NCBI GenBank assembly: GCA_028289445.1
Contig: JANQPO010000021.1
Coordinates: 1-64,000, forward strand
DNA from: Tepidamorphaceae bacterium
GTDB lineage: Bacteria > Pseudomonadota > Alphaproteobacteria > Rhizobiales > JAKSCL01
Direction: 5' to 3'
DNA: 64,000 nt
Shown here: piece by piece, positions 29,880 to 39,667 of the stretch
How the letters are laid out: every line of letters begins with the position of its first letter
Numbering within the stretch: the first letter of the stretch is position 1
The notes under the pieces: generated by a model
What the model was told of the DNA's origin: nothing
What the model saw: only the letters and a program-made list of their open reading frames with translations
The model's database searches: none
Translations under genes and position numbers: made by a program

Positions 29880-30263
29880 ATGCGCGACTTGAAGACACCT
29901 TACTCCCGCATCACCGGTCTTGGCTCGGCCAAGGAAGGCTCAGACCACTTCTGGCATCAGCGGTTAACGGCGGTCGCTAACATTCCGCTGATCCTGTTTT
30001 TTATCATTTCGCTGATTTCCCTGCTCGGTTCGGATCACGCAACGGTGGTAAACTATCTGGGCTCGCCCTTCGTTTCGGCGCTGATGCTCATGGTCATCCT
30101 GTCTGTGGTGATCCATATGCGTTTGGGCATGCAGGTCATCATCGAGGACTATGTCCACGGCGAATTGCCGAAAATCGCGTGCTTGATGCTGAACACGTTT
30201 TTCGCGGTCTTCGTGGGGCTGGTTTCGGCCGTTGCCCTGTTGAAGATGAGCTTTGGAGGCTGA
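29880..30263 (+). CDS. sdhD: Succinate dehydrogenase hydrophobic membrane anchor subunit
   Basis: SdhD is the second anchor of complex II. The 127-residue product starts MRDLKTPYSRITGLGSAKEG at 29880, 10 nt after the sdhC stop. It has the motif HFWHQRLTAVANIPL and three membrane helices, with the heme ligand region HMRLGMQVIIEDYVHGE. An earlier in-frame start at 29856 would overlap sdhC. Confidence 0.93.
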   Translation: MRDLKTPYSRITGLGSAKEGSDHFWHQRLTAVANIPLILFFIISLISLLGSDHATVVNYLGSPFVSALMLMVILSVVIHMRLGMQVIIEDYVHGELPKIACLMLNTFFAVFVGLVSAVALLKMSFGG

Positions 30264-30266
30264 ACC

Positions 30267-32093
30267 ATGCCGCTCGACAGCACGCCCGGCGGCGCACCGG
30301 GGCAAAACGGCAAGGCCTATGAAATTACCGACCATGTGTTCGACGTCGTCGTTGTCGGCGCCGGCGGATCGGGCCTGCGCGCAACGGTCGGTTGTGTCGA
30401 GGCCGGGCTGAAGACGGCATGCATCACCAAGGTTTTTCCGACACGCTCGCACACTGTCGCCGCGCAGGGCGGTATCGCCGCCTCGCTGGCCAATATGGGT
30501 CCGGATTCCTGGCAGTGGCACATGTACGATACCGTCAAGGGGTCGGACTGGCTGGGCGATCAGGACGCGATCGAATATCTGGTCCGCGAGGCGCCGGCCG
30601 CCGTCTATGAGCTCGATCACTATGGCGTGCCGTTCTCGCGTACTGAAGACGGACGGATCTATCAGCGACCTTTCGGCGGACATATGCAGAATTTCGGTGA
30701 CGGTCCGCCGGTGCAGCGCACGTGTGCCGCCGCCGACCGAACCGGCCACGCCATCCTGCACACGCTTTACGGTGCCGCGCTGAAGCACAACGCGCAGTTC
30801 TTCATCGAGTACTTCGCCATCGATCTGATCATGGAAGAGGGTGCCTGCCGGGGCGTCGTCGCCTGGAATCTGGATGACGGGACGCTCCATCGCTTCGCCG
30901 CCAAGACCGTGATCCTGGCGACCGGCGGCTATGGCCGCGCCTACTTCTCCTGCACCTCGGCGCACACCTGCACCGGCGATGGTAACGCCATGGTGCTGCG
31001 CGCCGGCCTGCCGCTCCAGGACATGGAGTTCGTGCAGTTCCACCCGACCGGGATCTACGGCGCCGGCTGCCTGATCACCGAGGGTGCGCGCGGCGAGGGC
31101 GGTTATCTGACCAATTCAGAAGGCGAGCGCTTCATGGAGCGTTATGCGCCGTCAGCCAAGGACTTGGCGTCGCGCGACGTGGTGTCGCGCTCGATGGCGC
31201 TTGAAATCCGCGATGGGCGCGGGGTCGGCAGCGAGCAGGACCACATCTTCCTGCATCTGGAGCACCTCGATCCAGCCGTGCTTGCCGAACGGCTGCCGGG
31301 CATTTCGGAATCGGCGAAGATTTTCGCCGGCGTCGATGTCACCCGCGAGCCGATCCCGGTGCTGCCGACGGTCCACTACAATATGGGCGGTATCCCGACC
31401 AACTATTGGGGTGAGGTCTTGACCTCGAAGGACGGCAATCCGGATACCGTCGTGCCGGGCCTGATGGCCGTCGGCGAGGCGGCCTCCGTCTCCGTCCACG
31501 GCGCCAACCGGCTCGGCTCCAATTCGCTAATCGATCTGGTCGTCTTCGGACGCGCCGCCGGTCTCAAATGCGGCGAGGTGCTCGATCCGACGGAAAAGAC
31601 CAAGCCGCTTGCCGATGGCGCCGGCGAGGAGGCGATCGCGCTGCTCGATCACTATCGCCACGCCAAGGGCGGTACGCCGACAGCGAAGCTGCGTCTGGAC
31701 ATGCAAAAGACCATGCAGACCAATTGCGCCGTCTTCCGAACCGGAGAGATCCTCGAAGAAGGCCAGGGGATGATCTCCAATGTCTGGTCGGGCCTCGACG
31801 ACGTGGCGGTCACCGACCGGTCAATGATCTGGAACTCCGACCTGATGGAAACGATCGAGTTCGATAATCTGATCCGCCAGGCCGTCGTGACGATGGATTC
31901 GGCCGCCAATCGGCCGGAAAGCCGTGGCGCACATGCCCGCGAGGACTATCCGGACCGCGACGACAAGGACTGGATGGTGCACACGCTGTCGTGGTTCGAG
32001 GACGGCAAGACCCGCCTCGACACGCGGCCGGTCCATACCTACACGCTGTCGAACGAAGTCGCCTACATCAAGCCGAAGGCGCGGGTGTACTGA
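30267..32093 (+). CDS. sdhA: Succinate dehydrogenase flavoprotein subunit
   Basis: SdhA oxidises succinate to fumarate at a covalently bound FAD. The 608-residue product has [15 protein letters not shown] for ADP binding, the flavinylation segment [18 protein letters not shown], the active-site region [12 protein letters not shown] and the catalytic Arg/His region near [18 protein letters not shown]. The ATG at 30267 has GGAGG upstream and starts 3 nt after sdhD. Confidence 0.96.
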   Translation: MPLDSTPGGAPGQNGKAYEITDHVFDVVVVGAGGSGLRATVGCVEAGLKTACITKVFPTRSHTVAAQGGIAASLANMGPDSWQWHMYDTVKGSDWLGDQDAIEYLVREAPAAVYELDHYGVPFSRTEDGRIYQRPFGGHMQNFGDGPPVQRTCAAADRTGHAILHTLYGAALKHNAQFFIEYFAIDLIMEEGACRGVVAWNLDDGTLHRFAAKTVILATGGYGRAYFSCTSAHTCTGDGNAMVLRAGLPLQDMEFVQFHPTGIYGAGCLITEGARGEGGYLTNSEGERFMERYAPSAKDLASRDVVSRSMALEIRDGRGVGSEQDHIFLHLEHLDPAVLAERLPGISESAKIFAGVDVTREPIPVLPTVHYNMGGIPTNYWGEVLTSKDGNPDTVVPGLMAVGEAASVSVHGANRLGSNSLIDLVVFGRAAGLKCGEVLDPTEKTKPLADGAGEEAIALLDHYRHAKGGTPTAKLRLDMQKTMQTNCAVFRTGEILEEGQGMISNVWSGLDDVAVTDRSMIWNSDLMETIEFDNLIRQAVVTMDSAANRPESRGAHAREDYPDRDDKDWMVHTLSWFEDGKTRLDTRPVHTYTLSNEVAYIKPKARVY

Positions 32094-32103
32094 GGCAGTG
32101 GAC

Positions 32104-32442
32104 GTGAGGAATCATCGAGTGTTGAAGGTCGGCGTACTTGCATTCGTGTTGGGGACTGCCGTGGTTCTGGTTGGCCCGCAGCGAGCACTCGCCGACGCCG
32201 AGGACATCGAGACCTTACGCGTCGAGTGCGGAAAACAGCTCAATCTCGGAACCGCGGGCTGTAGCTGCATTGCAGACACCGCTGCGGAGAAACTCAATGA
32301 CAATCAGCAGGAACTCGTCGCTGCCATGGTGCTTAACGACAGAGAGCGAGCCGCTGTCGTGCAAGCGAAGATGACCTTTCAAGAACAGGCTGAATCCGCG
32401 GAGTTCATGCAGACCGCACCTGTAGACTGCGCGACGCAATAA
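32104..32442 (+). CDS. Small exported four-cysteine protein inside the sdh operon
   Basis: The function is not recognised. The 112-residue product starts at GTG 32104, with GAGG 8 nt upstream (GTG 32119 is an alternative). It has a signal peptide VLKVGVLAFVLGTAVVLVG with likely cleavage after ALA at residue 30. The mature protein has Cys42, a CxC pair (Cys53, Cys55, in GCSCIADTAAEKL) and Cys109, suggesting disulfides or a metal/heme site. It sits between sdhA (10 nt) and sdhB (21 nt) on the same strand, so it is co-expressed with complex II and may help its maturation. Confidence 0.7.
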   Translation: MRNHRVLKVGVLAFVLGTAVVLVGPQRALADAEDIETLRVECGKQLNLGTAGCSCIADTAAEKLNDNQQELVAAMVLNDRERAAVVQAKMTFQEQAESAEFMQTAPVDCATQ

Positions 32443-32463
32443 GTCCGACACAGCGAGAACCTA

Positions 32464-33243
32464 ATGGTCCAACTCACGCTCCCGAAAAACTCGACGATTT
32501 CAGGCGGCAAGACGCATCCGCGGCCGGATGGCGCGACGAATGTGCGTGAGTTCCGGGTTTATCGCTGGAGCCCTGACGACGACGCCAATCCGTCGCTCGA
32601 CACCTATCATGTCGACCTCGACACCTGCGGGCCGATGGTTCTGGATGCCCTCATCAAGATCAAGAACGAGATCGATCCGACGCTGACCTTCCGCCGGTCG
32701 TGCCGGGAGGGGATTTGCGGTTCCTGTGCCATGAACATCGACGGCACCAACACCCTCGCCTGCACCAAGGGGATCGACGAGGTCGACGGGCCGGTGAAGA
32801 TCTATCCTTTGCCACACATGCAGGTCGTGAAGGACTTGGTGCCGGACCTGACCAATTTCTATGCCCAACACGCTTCGATCCAGCCCTGGCTTCAGACCAA
32901 GACGCCGGCGCCTGGGACCGAATGGCGCCAGAGCCATGACGACCGCGCCAAGCTCGACGGGCTTTACGAGTGTATTCTGTGTGCCTGCTGCTCGACGTCG
33001 TGCCCGAGCTACTGGTGGAACGGCGAGCGCTATCTGGGGCCGGCCGTTCTGCTACAAGCCTATCGCTGGCTGATCGACTCGCGTGATGAGGCGACGGGCG
33101 ACCGGCTCGACCACTTGGAAGACCCGTTCCGGCTTTATCGCTGCCACACGATCATGAACTGCGCACAGGCCTGTCCCAAGGGCCTCAACCCGGCCAAGGC
33201 GATTGCCGAGATCAAGAAGATGATGGTCGAACGGCGGGTTTGA
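32464..33243 (+). CDS. sdhB: Succinate dehydrogenase iron-sulfur subunit
   Basis: SdhB carries the 2Fe-2S, 4Fe-4S and 3Fe-4S clusters that move electrons from FAD to quinone. The 259-residue product shows [16 protein letters not shown] (2Fe-2S), [15 protein letters not shown] and [17 protein letters not shown]. The start at 32464 has only a weak ribosome binding site. It closes the operon, and a VOC gene begins 6 nt later. Confidence 0.96.
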   Translation: MVQLTLPKNSTISGGKTHPRPDGATNVREFRVYRWSPDDDANPSLDTYHVDLDTCGPMVLDALIKIKNEIDPTLTFRRSCREGICGSCAMNIDGTNTLACTKGIDEVDGPVKIYPLPHMQVVKDLVPDLTNFYAQHASIQPWLQTKTPAPGTEWRQSHDDRAKLDGLYECILCACCSTSCPSYWWNGERYLGPAVLLQAYRWLIDSRDEATGDRLDHLEDPFRLYRCHTIMNCAQACPKGLNPAKAIAEIKKMMVERRV

Positions 33244-33249
33244 TGGCCC

Positions 33250-33615
33250 ATGATCGTCACCGGTCTCGAACACCTTCTGATTGCCGTTCCCGAGGGTGGC
33301 GAAGACGAAGAGCGCCGCTTCTTCATAGAGTTCCTGGGCTTCAAGGACGTCGAAAAACCGGATTCGGTCGCGGATCGGCGCGGGTTTTGGCTCACTGCCG
33401 GTGCGGTCAATCTGCATATTGGAACCGAAGCCGATTTCCGGCCGGCGAAGAAAGCCCATCCGGCCTTTCTGGTCGCCGATCTCGATGCGGTGAGAACGCG
33501 GCTGGAGGCGGCCGGGTACCCAACGACCGACGATGTGGCGCTGCCTGGCTTCCGCCGGTTCTTCACCGCCGATCCCTTCGGCAACCGGATTGAACTCCTC
33601 GAACCCGATGCTTGA
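33250..33615 (+). CDS. VOC (glyoxalase-like) family protein
   Basis: This 121-residue single-module VOC protein starts MIVTGLEHLLIAVPEGGEDE at 33250. It ends FFTADPFGNRIELLEPDA, which carries the usual C-terminal metal-binding Glu. It lies 6 nt after sdhB and may be read with the sdh operon. The substrate is unknown, and a paralogue of similar size lies at 26187-26591. Confidence 0.82.
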   Translation: MIVTGLEHLLIAVPEGGEDEERRFFIEFLGFKDVEKPDSVADRRGFWLTAGAVNLHIGTEADFRPAKKAHPAFLVADLDAVRTRLEAAGYPTTDDVALPGFRRFFTADPFGNRIELLEPDA

Positions 33616-33717
33616 GCATCCCGTCACGGGTGAATTTCACCGCCCTTGATCGGAATCATGGTTCCAGCGCAGCACCCAGCGATGATGCGCTCCGTTCATG
33701 CACCGAAGGGAGCCGCA

Positions 33718-34068
33718 ATGTCCGTCGAAAACTGGGACAGTTTCATCTCCACCACCGATAAGCGCATGCAGCAGGTTCGCCAGGCGATCCCGGAGACAGC
33801 CGCTGGGTTCGCTTCGCTCGCCAAAGCGGCGACTGGGGCAGGGGCAATCGACCCGAAGACCAAGGAACTGATCGCGCTTGCCATCGGTATCGCGGGGCGG
33901 TGCGATGGCTGCGTCGGCTATCACGCCAAAGCCGCGCACAAGCTGGGTGCGACGCGCGATGAAATTGCCGAGACGATCGGCGTGGCCGTCTATATGGGTG
34001 GCGGCCCGTCGATGATCTACGGCGCTGAGGCACTGTCGGCGTTCGACGCGTTCGCGGCCGAGGGATAA
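33718..34068 (+). CDS. Carboxymuconolactone decarboxylase/AhpD-like protein
   Basis: The 116-residue product belongs to the CMD/AhpD superfamily. It has the redox motif CDGC with a following His (GRCDGCVGYHAKAAHKLGA), as in AhpD-type alkylhydroperoxidases. The start MSVENWDSFIS at 33718 has GAAGGGAG upstream. It is probably a peroxide- or disulfide-reducing enzyme in the cytoplasm. Its 3' end converges on pheT, with a nested palindrome between them. Confidence 0.85.
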   Translation: MSVENWDSFISTTDKRMQQVRQAIPETAAGFASLAKAATGAGAIDPKTKELIALAIGIAGRCDGCVGYHAKAAHKLGATRDEIAETIGVAVYMGGGPSMIYGAEALSAFDAFAAEG

Positions 34069-34132
34069 AGCACTTTCGCCGAAGACCGATTCACAAGAAG
34101 TGCTTTATCCCTTTGATTTTGCGCATGTTTTT

Positions 34133-34183
34133 GTCCGAAAACCGCATCCATTCCCGCCTTCGCGGGGACATGCTTTTCGGGAC
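34133..34183. repeat. Nested interspersed palindrome between convergent genes
   Basis: Outer arms GTCCGAAAA (34133-34141) and TTTTCGGGAC (34174-34183) pair with one bulged G. Inside lies a perfect CCCGC-CTTC-GCGGG hairpin (34153-34166). The arms match those of the element at 3342-3368. It fills the 121-bp gap between the AhpD-like gene and pheT and could end transcription from both sides. Upstream (34069-34120) AAGCACTTTC and GAAGTGCTTT form another inverted pair. Confidence 0.6.
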
Positions 34184-34189
34184 CATGCT

Positions 34190-36607
34190 CTAGCCGCGCA
34201 GGACCGCGCCCGTCGCCTTCTCCACTGCCTTGACGATCTTGCCGCTGACCGCGTCGATCTCCTCGTCGGTCAGGGTCTTTTCGCGCGGCTGCAACGTGAC
34301 GGCGATTGCCAGCGATTTCTTGCCGGCGCCGACATGTTCGCCCTCGTAGACATCGAACAGGGTGACATCGTCGATCAATGCCTTTTCCGCGCCCGCCGCC
34401 GCGCGGATCAGCCGTCCGGCCTCGACATCGGAGTCGACGACGAAGGCATAGTCGCGCGTCAATGGCATCAGGTCGGAGGCCCGCAAGGCCGGCATCGAGA
34501 GCGACGCCTTTTGTTTGGCGATCGGGATCGCATCGAGAAACACCTCGAACGCCGCGAACTGTCCCTCAATGTCCAGATCGGCGAGCGTACTTGGATGGAG
34601 TTCGCCGAAATGCGCCAGAACCGTCGGCCCCAGCCTCAGAACCCCCGAGCGGCCGGGATGAAACCACGCCGGCGCGTCAGCGGTCGCCTGAAGCCGGTCC
34701 GCCGGTCCGCCGAGCGCCGCGATCAACGCGGACGCGTCGGTCTTGGCATCGAAGACGTCGACCGGGCCGGCGGTGCCGGACCAATGCCGCCCGGCGCCAT
34801 CTAGCTTCGCCGCACCGCGCCGAAGTCCTGTCGCTGCCCGCCTTTGACCCTCTGGCGTATCGTCGGCGAAAATCTGTCCGACCTCGAAGAGCGCCAGGTC
34901 GAAATAGCCGCGATCGGCGTTGTGCCGGGCGGCCTCGAGCAATCCAGGCAGGAGGCTCGGGCGCATGTCCGACATGTCGGCAGAGATCGGGTTCGCGAGC
35001 TTCAGCTCTGGCGATCCGCCGCCGAAAGCCTCGGCCGCGGCCGCCGGGATGAACGACCAGGTGACGGCCTCGACCATGCCGCGGGTGGCGAGCGCGCGCT
35101 TCGCCATTCGGTCACGGACCTGGCCGACGGTCAGCGCCGACTGGGTCACGGCGGCCAGGCGTGGCATCGGTGCCGGTTCGACGCGGTCAACGCCGATGAT
35201 GCGGACGATCTCTTCGACGAGGTCGGCGCTGCCATGAATGTCCGGCCGCCAACTCGGCACGGCGATCTTGTAGGGCGCTTCGTTGCCGGCGACCCAGAAG
35301 CCGAGCAGCGTGAGGACGCGCTTCACCTCAACCCAAGACACCTCAAGCCCCGCCAGTCGCTTGACTTCTGCCGGATCGAAATCGATAACGACTTCGCCGT
35401 CGGGAACCGCGCCGGCGACGACAATGTCGGACGGTGTGCCGCCGCAAAACGACATAACCAACTCAGTCGCCAGTTCAACACCTGGAACCGTAAAGGCTGG
35501 ATCGACACCGCGCTCGAAGCGGTAGCGGGCATCGGAGTTGATGCCAAGCGTGCGGCCCGTACGGGCGATGTTGATCGGGTCCCACAGCGCTGATTCAATC
35601 AGCACGTCCGTGGTGTCCGCGGTGCAGCCGGACTCCTCGCCGCCCATGATGCCGGCCAGCGATTCCACGGACCGATCGTCGGCGATCACCGTCATCGAGG
35701 GATCGAGGCGGTAGGTCTTGCCGTCGAGCGCCAGCACCTCCTCGCCGTCTTTCGCCATGCGCACGACAAGATCGCCGGTGACCATTGCCGCATCGAAGAC
35801 GTGCAGGGGACGGTTGCGGTCGTAGGTGACGAAATTGGTGATATCGACCAGCGCGTTGATGGGTCTCAGACCAATTTCGATCAGCCGTTTCTGCAACCAC
35901 TCGGGGGAGGGGCCATTCTTGACGCCGCGCACCATGCGCAGCGCGAAGGCCGGGCAGTTCTGCTTCGTGTCGTCGTCGAATTGCAGATGGACGGCGACCG
36001 GGCAGGGGAACTCGCCCTTGATCGATGCGGGTGTGCGGTCTTTCAGTGTACCAAGGCCAACCGCCGCGAGATCTCGGGCAACACCGTGAACCCCCAGCGC
36101 ATCGCCGCGATTGGGCGTGATCGCGATGTCGATCACCGGATCGTCGAGCCCCGCCCATTCGGCATAGATCGCGCCGAGCGGCGCCTCGTCGGCCAAGTCG
36201 ATGATGCCCTCGTGGTCGTCCGACAGCATCAATTCGCGCTCCGAGCACAGCATGCCGTTCGATTCGACACCGCGAATGACGCCCGATTCGAGATGAAGGC
36301 CGGTGCCGGGGATATGCGTGCCGACAGGCGCAAAGACGCCGGTCATACCGGTACGTGCGTTCGGCGCACCGCATACGACCTGCACCGGATCGCCAAGGCC
36401 GGTGTCGACGAGGCAGACCTTCAGGCGGTCGGCGTTTGGGTGCTGCTTCGCCTCGATTACCTTGGCGATGGTGAAGGCGCCGAGCAGATCGCGCGGATCG
36501 TGCAGGTCTTCCAGTTCCAGCCCGACCATGGTGAGCGCGTTCGTTAGCGTACGCACGTCCGCGTCGGTCTCAAGGTGTTCCTTCAGCCAGGAAAGGGTGA
36601 ATTTCAT
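34190..36607 (-). CDS. pheT: Phenylalanine-tRNA ligase beta subunit
   Basis: PheT is the beta subunit of the heterotetrameric PheRS and holds the editing site. The 805-residue product starts [18 protein letters not shown] at 36607. Longer readings overlap the ASCH gene. It has the N-terminal tRNA-binding domain (about 40-150), the B3/B4 editing domain with PVYDITNFV-like [16 protein letters not shown], a B5 domain and the C-terminal anticodon-binding domain. It starts 4 nt after the ASCH gene. Confidence 0.96.
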   Translation of the reverse strand: MKFTLSWLKEHLETDADVRTLTNALTMVGLELEDLHDPRDLLGAFTIAKVIEAKQHPNADRLKVCLVDTGLGDPVQVVCGAPNARTGMTGVFAPVGTHIPGTGLHLESGVIRGVESNGMLCSERELMLSDDHEGIIDLADEAPLGAIYAEWAGLDDPVIDIAITPNRGDALGVHGVARDLAAVGLGTLKDRTPASIKGEFPCPVAVHLQFDDDTKQNCPAFALRMVRGVKNGPSPEWLQKRLIEIGLRPINALVDITNFVTYDRNRPLHVFDAAMVTGDLVVRMAKDGEEVLALDGKTYRLDPSMTVIADDRSVESLAGIMGGEESGCTADTTDVLIESALWDPINIARTGRTLGINSDARYRFERGVDPAFTVPGVELATELVMSFCGGTPSDIVVAGAVPDGEVVIDFDPAEVKRLAGLEVSWVEVKRVLTLLGFWVAGNEAPYKIAVPSWRPDIHGSADLVEEIVRIIGVDRVEPAPMPRLAAVTQSALTVGQVRDRMAKRALATRGMVEAVTWSFIPAAAAEAFGGGSPELKLANPISADMSDMRPSLLPGLLEAARHNADRGYFDLALFEVGQIFADDTPEGQRRAATGLRRGAAKLDGAGRHWSGTAGPVDVFDAKTDASALIAALGGPADRLQATADAPAWFHPGRSGVLRLGPTVLAHFGELHPSTLADLDIEGQFAAFEVFLDAIPIAKQKASLSMPALRASDLMPLTRDYAFVVDSDVEAGRLIRAAAGAEKALIDDVTLFDVYEGEHVGAGKKSLAIAVTLQPREKTLTDEEIDAVSGKIVKAVEKATGAVLRG

Positions 36608-36611
36608 TGTA

Positions 36612-37025
36612 TCACTCGTTCGTGTCGTCGCGTGGCAGCGCTTCGACCAACCGGAAGCGCTCGCATACCAAATCCATGTCCGGCGAGAAGCCGCCGTTAC
36701 GCTCGAAATAGGCCTGATGGCCGGCCCGCCAGTCCTCAAGCGTTCGCAGCCCTTCACCCTCGTCGCGCGCAAAGGCTTCGTCGATCTCGTCAAACCGGCG
36801 GATTGTCACTTCGAGCGTTTCGATCACGGCGGCTGGCCTGCCCCGGCCGTCGAGCACGGTATCGCGCCGGCCGACGACCGGCATCGCCTCGCCATCCGGC
36901 CCGAAGTCGCGAAGCGGGCCGCAGGTCGCCGTCTTTTCGCCGGCAAGCACAAGGGCAAGCAGTTCGTCGGCCATTGCCGGACTGTCGCCAAAGGTGAACG
37001 ACACCATATCTTCCTTCGCCGTCAT
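36612..37025 (-). CDS. ASCH-domain protein between pheS and pheT
   Basis: The 137-residue product starts [20 protein letters not shown] at 37025, overlapping the pheS stop as ATGA, and ends 4 nt before pheT. The ASCH signature is [12 protein letters not shown] (GxKxxT type), followed by the beta-barrel segment ending [17 protein letters not shown] domains have a PUA-like fold and are predicted to bind RNA, and some members hydrolyse modified nucleosides. Tight placement in the pheST operon suggests a role linked to tRNA or translation, but this is inference. Confidence 0.85.
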   Translation of the reverse strand: MTAKEDMVSFTFGDSPAMADELLALVLAGEKTATCGPLRDFGPDGEAMPVVGRRDTVLDGRGRPAAVIETLEVTIRRFDEIDEAFARDEGEGLRTLEDWRAGHQAYFERNGGFSPDMDLVCERFRLVEALPRDDTNE

Positions 37026-38113
37026 CGACTCAGGCCTCCCACCAGCGAGGGAACATCCAACGGCGGGAAGCCATAATGGGTCAGCCAGCGGATGTCGCCA
37101 TCGAAGAAGGCCCGCAGGTCCGGCATGCCGTATTTCAGCATGGCGATCCGATCGATGCCCATGCCCCAGGCAAAGCCTTGATAGACATCGGGATCGTAGC
37201 CGCCGAAGCGCAGCACGTTCGGGTGGACGACACCGCAGCCCAAGATCTCCATCCAGTCGTCGCCCTCGCCGAGCTTGACCTTGTCGCCTGAGCGATCGCA
37301 ACCGATGTCGACTTCAAGCGACGGTTCGGTGAAGGGGAAGTGCGACGGGCGGAAGCGCATCTTAATGTCGTCGAGTTCGAAGAACGCCTTGCAGAACTCC
37401 GCCAGCACCCATTTCAGGTGCCCCAGATGGGACGTTTTGTCGACGACAAGGCCCTCGACCTGGTGGAACATCGGTGTGTGCGTCTGGTCGGAATCGTAGC
37501 GATAGGTGCGGCCGGGGATGATGACGCGAATGTCGTCGCCGGCTTCGGCGTGTGCCTCCATGGTCCGGATTTGAACCGGCGACGTGTGAGTTCTCAGCAC
37601 CATGCGCGAACCGTCCTCCTTCTCAGGCATGAAGAAGGTATCGTGCATCTCCCGCGCCGGATGATCCGGCGGGAAGTTCAGCGCGGTGAAGTTGTAGTAA
37701 TCCGTCTCGATGTCGGGGCCCTCGGCGATCGAGAAGCCCATGTCGGCGAAGATCGCGGTGATCTCGTCGATCACCTGGCTCACGGGATGGATGCGACCCT
37801 CTTGAAGGGATGCCGGCCGAACCGGCAGCGTGATGTCGACGCGTTCGTTGACCAGGCGCGCGTTGAGCGACGCGTTCGCCAGTGTCGTCTTGCGGGCCGC
37901 AATCGCATCGGCGATGCGCGATTTCAGCCCGTTGATCGCCGGTCCCATCACCTGGCGTTCCTCGGGCGTCATCGCGCCCAATGTCTTCAGGCGCTCCGAC
38001 ACCGCGCCTTTCTTGCCGAGCGCTGCGACGCGCACCGCTTCCAGCGCCGTCTCGTCGGCGGCATCGGCGATCCGCTGGTTTAGATCCGCTTCGAGTTGTT
38101 CAAGGTCAGACAT
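37022..38113 (-). CDS. pheS: Phenylalanine-tRNA ligase alpha subunit
   Basis: PheS is the catalytic subunit that charges tRNA-Phe. The 363-residue product starts [20 protein letters not shown] at 38113, with an N-terminal coiled coil. It has the class II motifs [26 protein letters not shown] (motif 2 region) and [14 protein letters not shown] (motif 3). A stem-loop lies in the 102-nt gap to rplT. The gene is coupled to the ASCH gene by a 4-nt overlap. Confidence 0.96.
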   Translation of the reverse strand: MSDLEQLEADLNQRIADAADETALEAVRVAALGKKGAVSERLKTLGAMTPEERQVMGPAINGLKSRIADAIAARKTTLANASLNARLVNERVDITLPVRPASLQEGRIHPVSQVIDEITAIFADMGFSIAEGPDIETDYYNFTALNFPPDHPAREMHDTFFMPEKEDGSRMVLRTHTSPVQIRTMEAHAEAGDDIRVIIPGRTYRYDSDQTHTPMFHQVEGLVVDKTSHLGHLKWVLAEFCKAFFELDDIKMRFRPSHFPFTEPSLEVDIGCDRSGDKVKLGEGDDWMEILGCGVVHPNVLRFGGYDPDVYQGFAWGMGIDRIAMLKYGMPDLRAFFDGDIRWLTHYGFPPLDVPSLVGGLSR

Positions 38114-38152
38114 ATCGGTCTCGTGTCTTAGTTGAGTCTTCAAGGAAATGCC

Positions 38153-38181
38153 AAAACCCGCGCCAGGATTGCCTGACGCGG
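38153..38181 (-). terminator. Possible attenuator or weak terminator between rplT and pheS
   Basis: On the minus strand a 10-bp stem with one G-U pair (38181-38172 with 38167-38158) and a CAAT loop is followed by G and four T residues (38156-38153). The short T tract suggests partial termination. A Phe-rich leader peptide was looked for between rplT and pheS, and no start codon in a suitable frame was found. Confidence 0.5.
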
Positions 38182-38215
38182 CCGATGTCGGGCCTCGAAA
38201 AAGCCGGGAAGACTA

Positions 38216-38572
38216 TTAGCCGAGAGCGGCTTGCGCCCTGTCGACCAGCGCCTTGAACGCCGCCGGCTCGCTGATCGCCAGCTCCGACAGCATCTTGCGG
38301 TCGACCTCGACCCCGGCCTTGCCGAGGCCGTTGATAAATCGGCCGTAGGTCATGCCATTGGCGCGTGCGGCCGCATTGATCCGCTGGATCCACAGCGCAC
38401 GGAAGTTGCGCTTCTTGGCCTTGCGGTCGCGGTAAGCGTACTGGCCGGCCTTCTCAACCGCCTGTTTGGCAACGCGAATGGTGTTCTTGCGCCGGCCGTA
38501 ATAGCCCTTGGCGGCCTTGAGAACCTTCTTGTGGCGGGCGTGAGCCGTGACGCCGCGTTTTACACGTGACAT
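38216..38572 (-). CDS. rplT: 50S ribosomal protein L20
   Basis: L20 binds 23S rRNA early in assembly and in E. coli represses its own operon. The 118-residue product [19 protein letters not shown] has the family segments [20 protein letters not shown] and [20 protein letters not shown]. The length is standard. It follows rpmI after 28 nt. Confidence 0.97.
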   Translation of the reverse strand: MSRVKRGVTAHARHKKVLKAAKGYYGRRKNTIRVAKQAVEKAGQYAYRDRKAKKRNFRALWIQRINAAARANGMTYGRFINGLGKAGVEVDRKMLSELAISEPAAFKALVDRAQAALG

Positions 38573-38600
38573 TGCTTATGATCCTTCAAACTGACGGGCG

Positions 38601-38798
38601 TTAGCCGTAGGGCAAGAATTTCTTGACGATCCGAGCGTCGGCGTCCGACAGGATTGTCGTGCCCCGCGCGTTGCGGATGAACTTGTTCGTCCGCTTGATC
38701 ATCATGTGTCGCTTGCCGGCCTGCTGGGCGCGCACCTTGCCGGTCGCGGTCAGCTTGAAGCGCTTCTTGGCGCCGCTTTTGGTCTTCAACTTGGGCAT
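38601..38798 (-). CDS. rpmI: 50S ribosomal protein L35
   Basis: This 65-residue basic protein starts [20 protein letters not shown] at 38798, preceded by GGAG. The longer reading upstream is unsupported. It lies 209 nt after infC, a gap that includes a palindrome GCCCGATCGGGC (38996-39007) just past the infC stop and no further gene. Confidence 0.96.
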   Translation of the reverse strand: MPKLKTKSGAKKRFKLTATGKVRAQQAGKRHMMIKRTNKFIRNARGTTILSDADARIVKKFLPYG

Positions 38799-39007
38799 TT
38801 TGCTCTCCTTCGGTCGGCTCCAATCCCATTCGCCGCGCCGATAAACGCAAACCTTTGGATGATATGAGCCTGAGCTAATCAGGACCGCCACGGCATGCCC
38901 ATCGCTAGTGCGATACGCCGGGCGGCCCGCAAACCGCGGTTATATACGCGCAGGCGCCTTGGCTGGCAAGGCACTGTCGGGAAATTCCAACCAAAGCCCG
39001 ATCGGGC

Positions 39008-39556
39008 CTAACGGCTGGATTGCACCGGAGCCAGCACCATCACCATTTGCCGGCCTTCGAGTTTTGGTTCGGCTTCGACCTTGGCGATTTCGGTGACGTC
39101 ATCCTTGACCCGCTGTAGCAATTCCACGCCGAGCTCCTGGTGCGCCATTTCGCGGCCGCGAAACCTTAGGGTCACTTTGACCTTGTCGCCTTCATCGAAG
39201 AAGCGCCTGACCGCCTTCATCTTCACCTCATAGTCGTGGGTGTCGATATTCGGGCGCATCTTGATCTCTTTGACGTCGATCGTCTTTTGTTTCTTGCGCG
39301 CCTCGGCCGCCTTTTTCTGGGCCTGGTATTTGAATTTGCCGTGGTCGAGGATCTTGGCGACAGGCGGATCGGAGTTCGGAGCGATTTCGACCAGATCGAG
39401 GCCGGCCTCGGCAGCGGCATCAAGCGCTTCTTCGATTGGCGTCGGTCCGTGATTGTCACCTTTGTCGTCGATCAATTGAACGACCGGCGCAGTGATTTCA
39501 GCATTGGCCCTGGGGCCTTCCTTTACGGGTGCTGTCGAGCGATAGGGGCGACGAAT
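39008..39556 (-). CDS. infC: Translation initiation factor IF-3 with an AUU start codon
   Basis: IF-3 prevents subunit joining and proofreads the initiator codon. The conserved body ([20 protein letters not shown] to the C-terminal domain ending [10 protein letters not shown]) continues in frame upstream to an ATT at 39556. That ATT is followed by the typical N-terminus [20 protein letters not shown] and preceded by AGGAG (39569-39565) eight nt away. No ATG or GTG is found at a suitable place. This gives 182 residues. AUU starts of infC underlie its autoregulation in E. coli. A promoter and a leader hairpin lie upstream. Confidence 0.93.
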   Translation of the reverse strand: MRRPYRSTAPVKEGPRANAEITAPVVQLIDDKGDNHGPTPIEEALDAAAEAGLDLVEIAPNSDPPVAKILDHGKFKYQAQKKAAEARKKQKTIDVKEIKMRPNIDTHDYEVKMKAVRRFFDEGDKVKVTLRFRGREMAHQELGVELLQRVKDDVTEIAKVEAEPKLEGRQMVMVLAPVQSSR

Positions 39557-39601
39557 GGTTGATTCTCCTAAATTGTTACTGTCCGTGCGTGAACGTATCG
39601 C

Positions 39602-39666
39602 CGATGACGTTCCCTTTGCGGGTCATCGAACGGTCATCCTATAGGATCAAAGGCTCACATTGCCAA
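39602..39666 (-). promoter_or_regulatory. infC promoter and leader hairpin
   Basis: On the minus strand TTGGCA (39666-39661, 5 of 6) and TATAGG (39643-39638, 4 of 6) are exactly 17 nt apart. The predicted leader is about 75 nt and contains a 7-bp hairpin CGATGAC (39602-39608) / GTCATCG (39622-39628) with a 13-nt loop. The promoter sits immediately after the stop of the glycosyltransferase gene. Confidence 0.65.
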
Positions 39667-39667
39667 G

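Noticed and set aside
30092..31043. Minus-strand frames opposite sdhD and sdhA
   Set aside because: They are shadows of strongly conserved complex II genes, His/Arg/Gly-rich, with no domain.
38114..38215. Phenylalanine leader peptide for pheST attenuation
   Set aside because: Phe codons occur in two frames, but neither has a start codon with a ribosome site in the gap.
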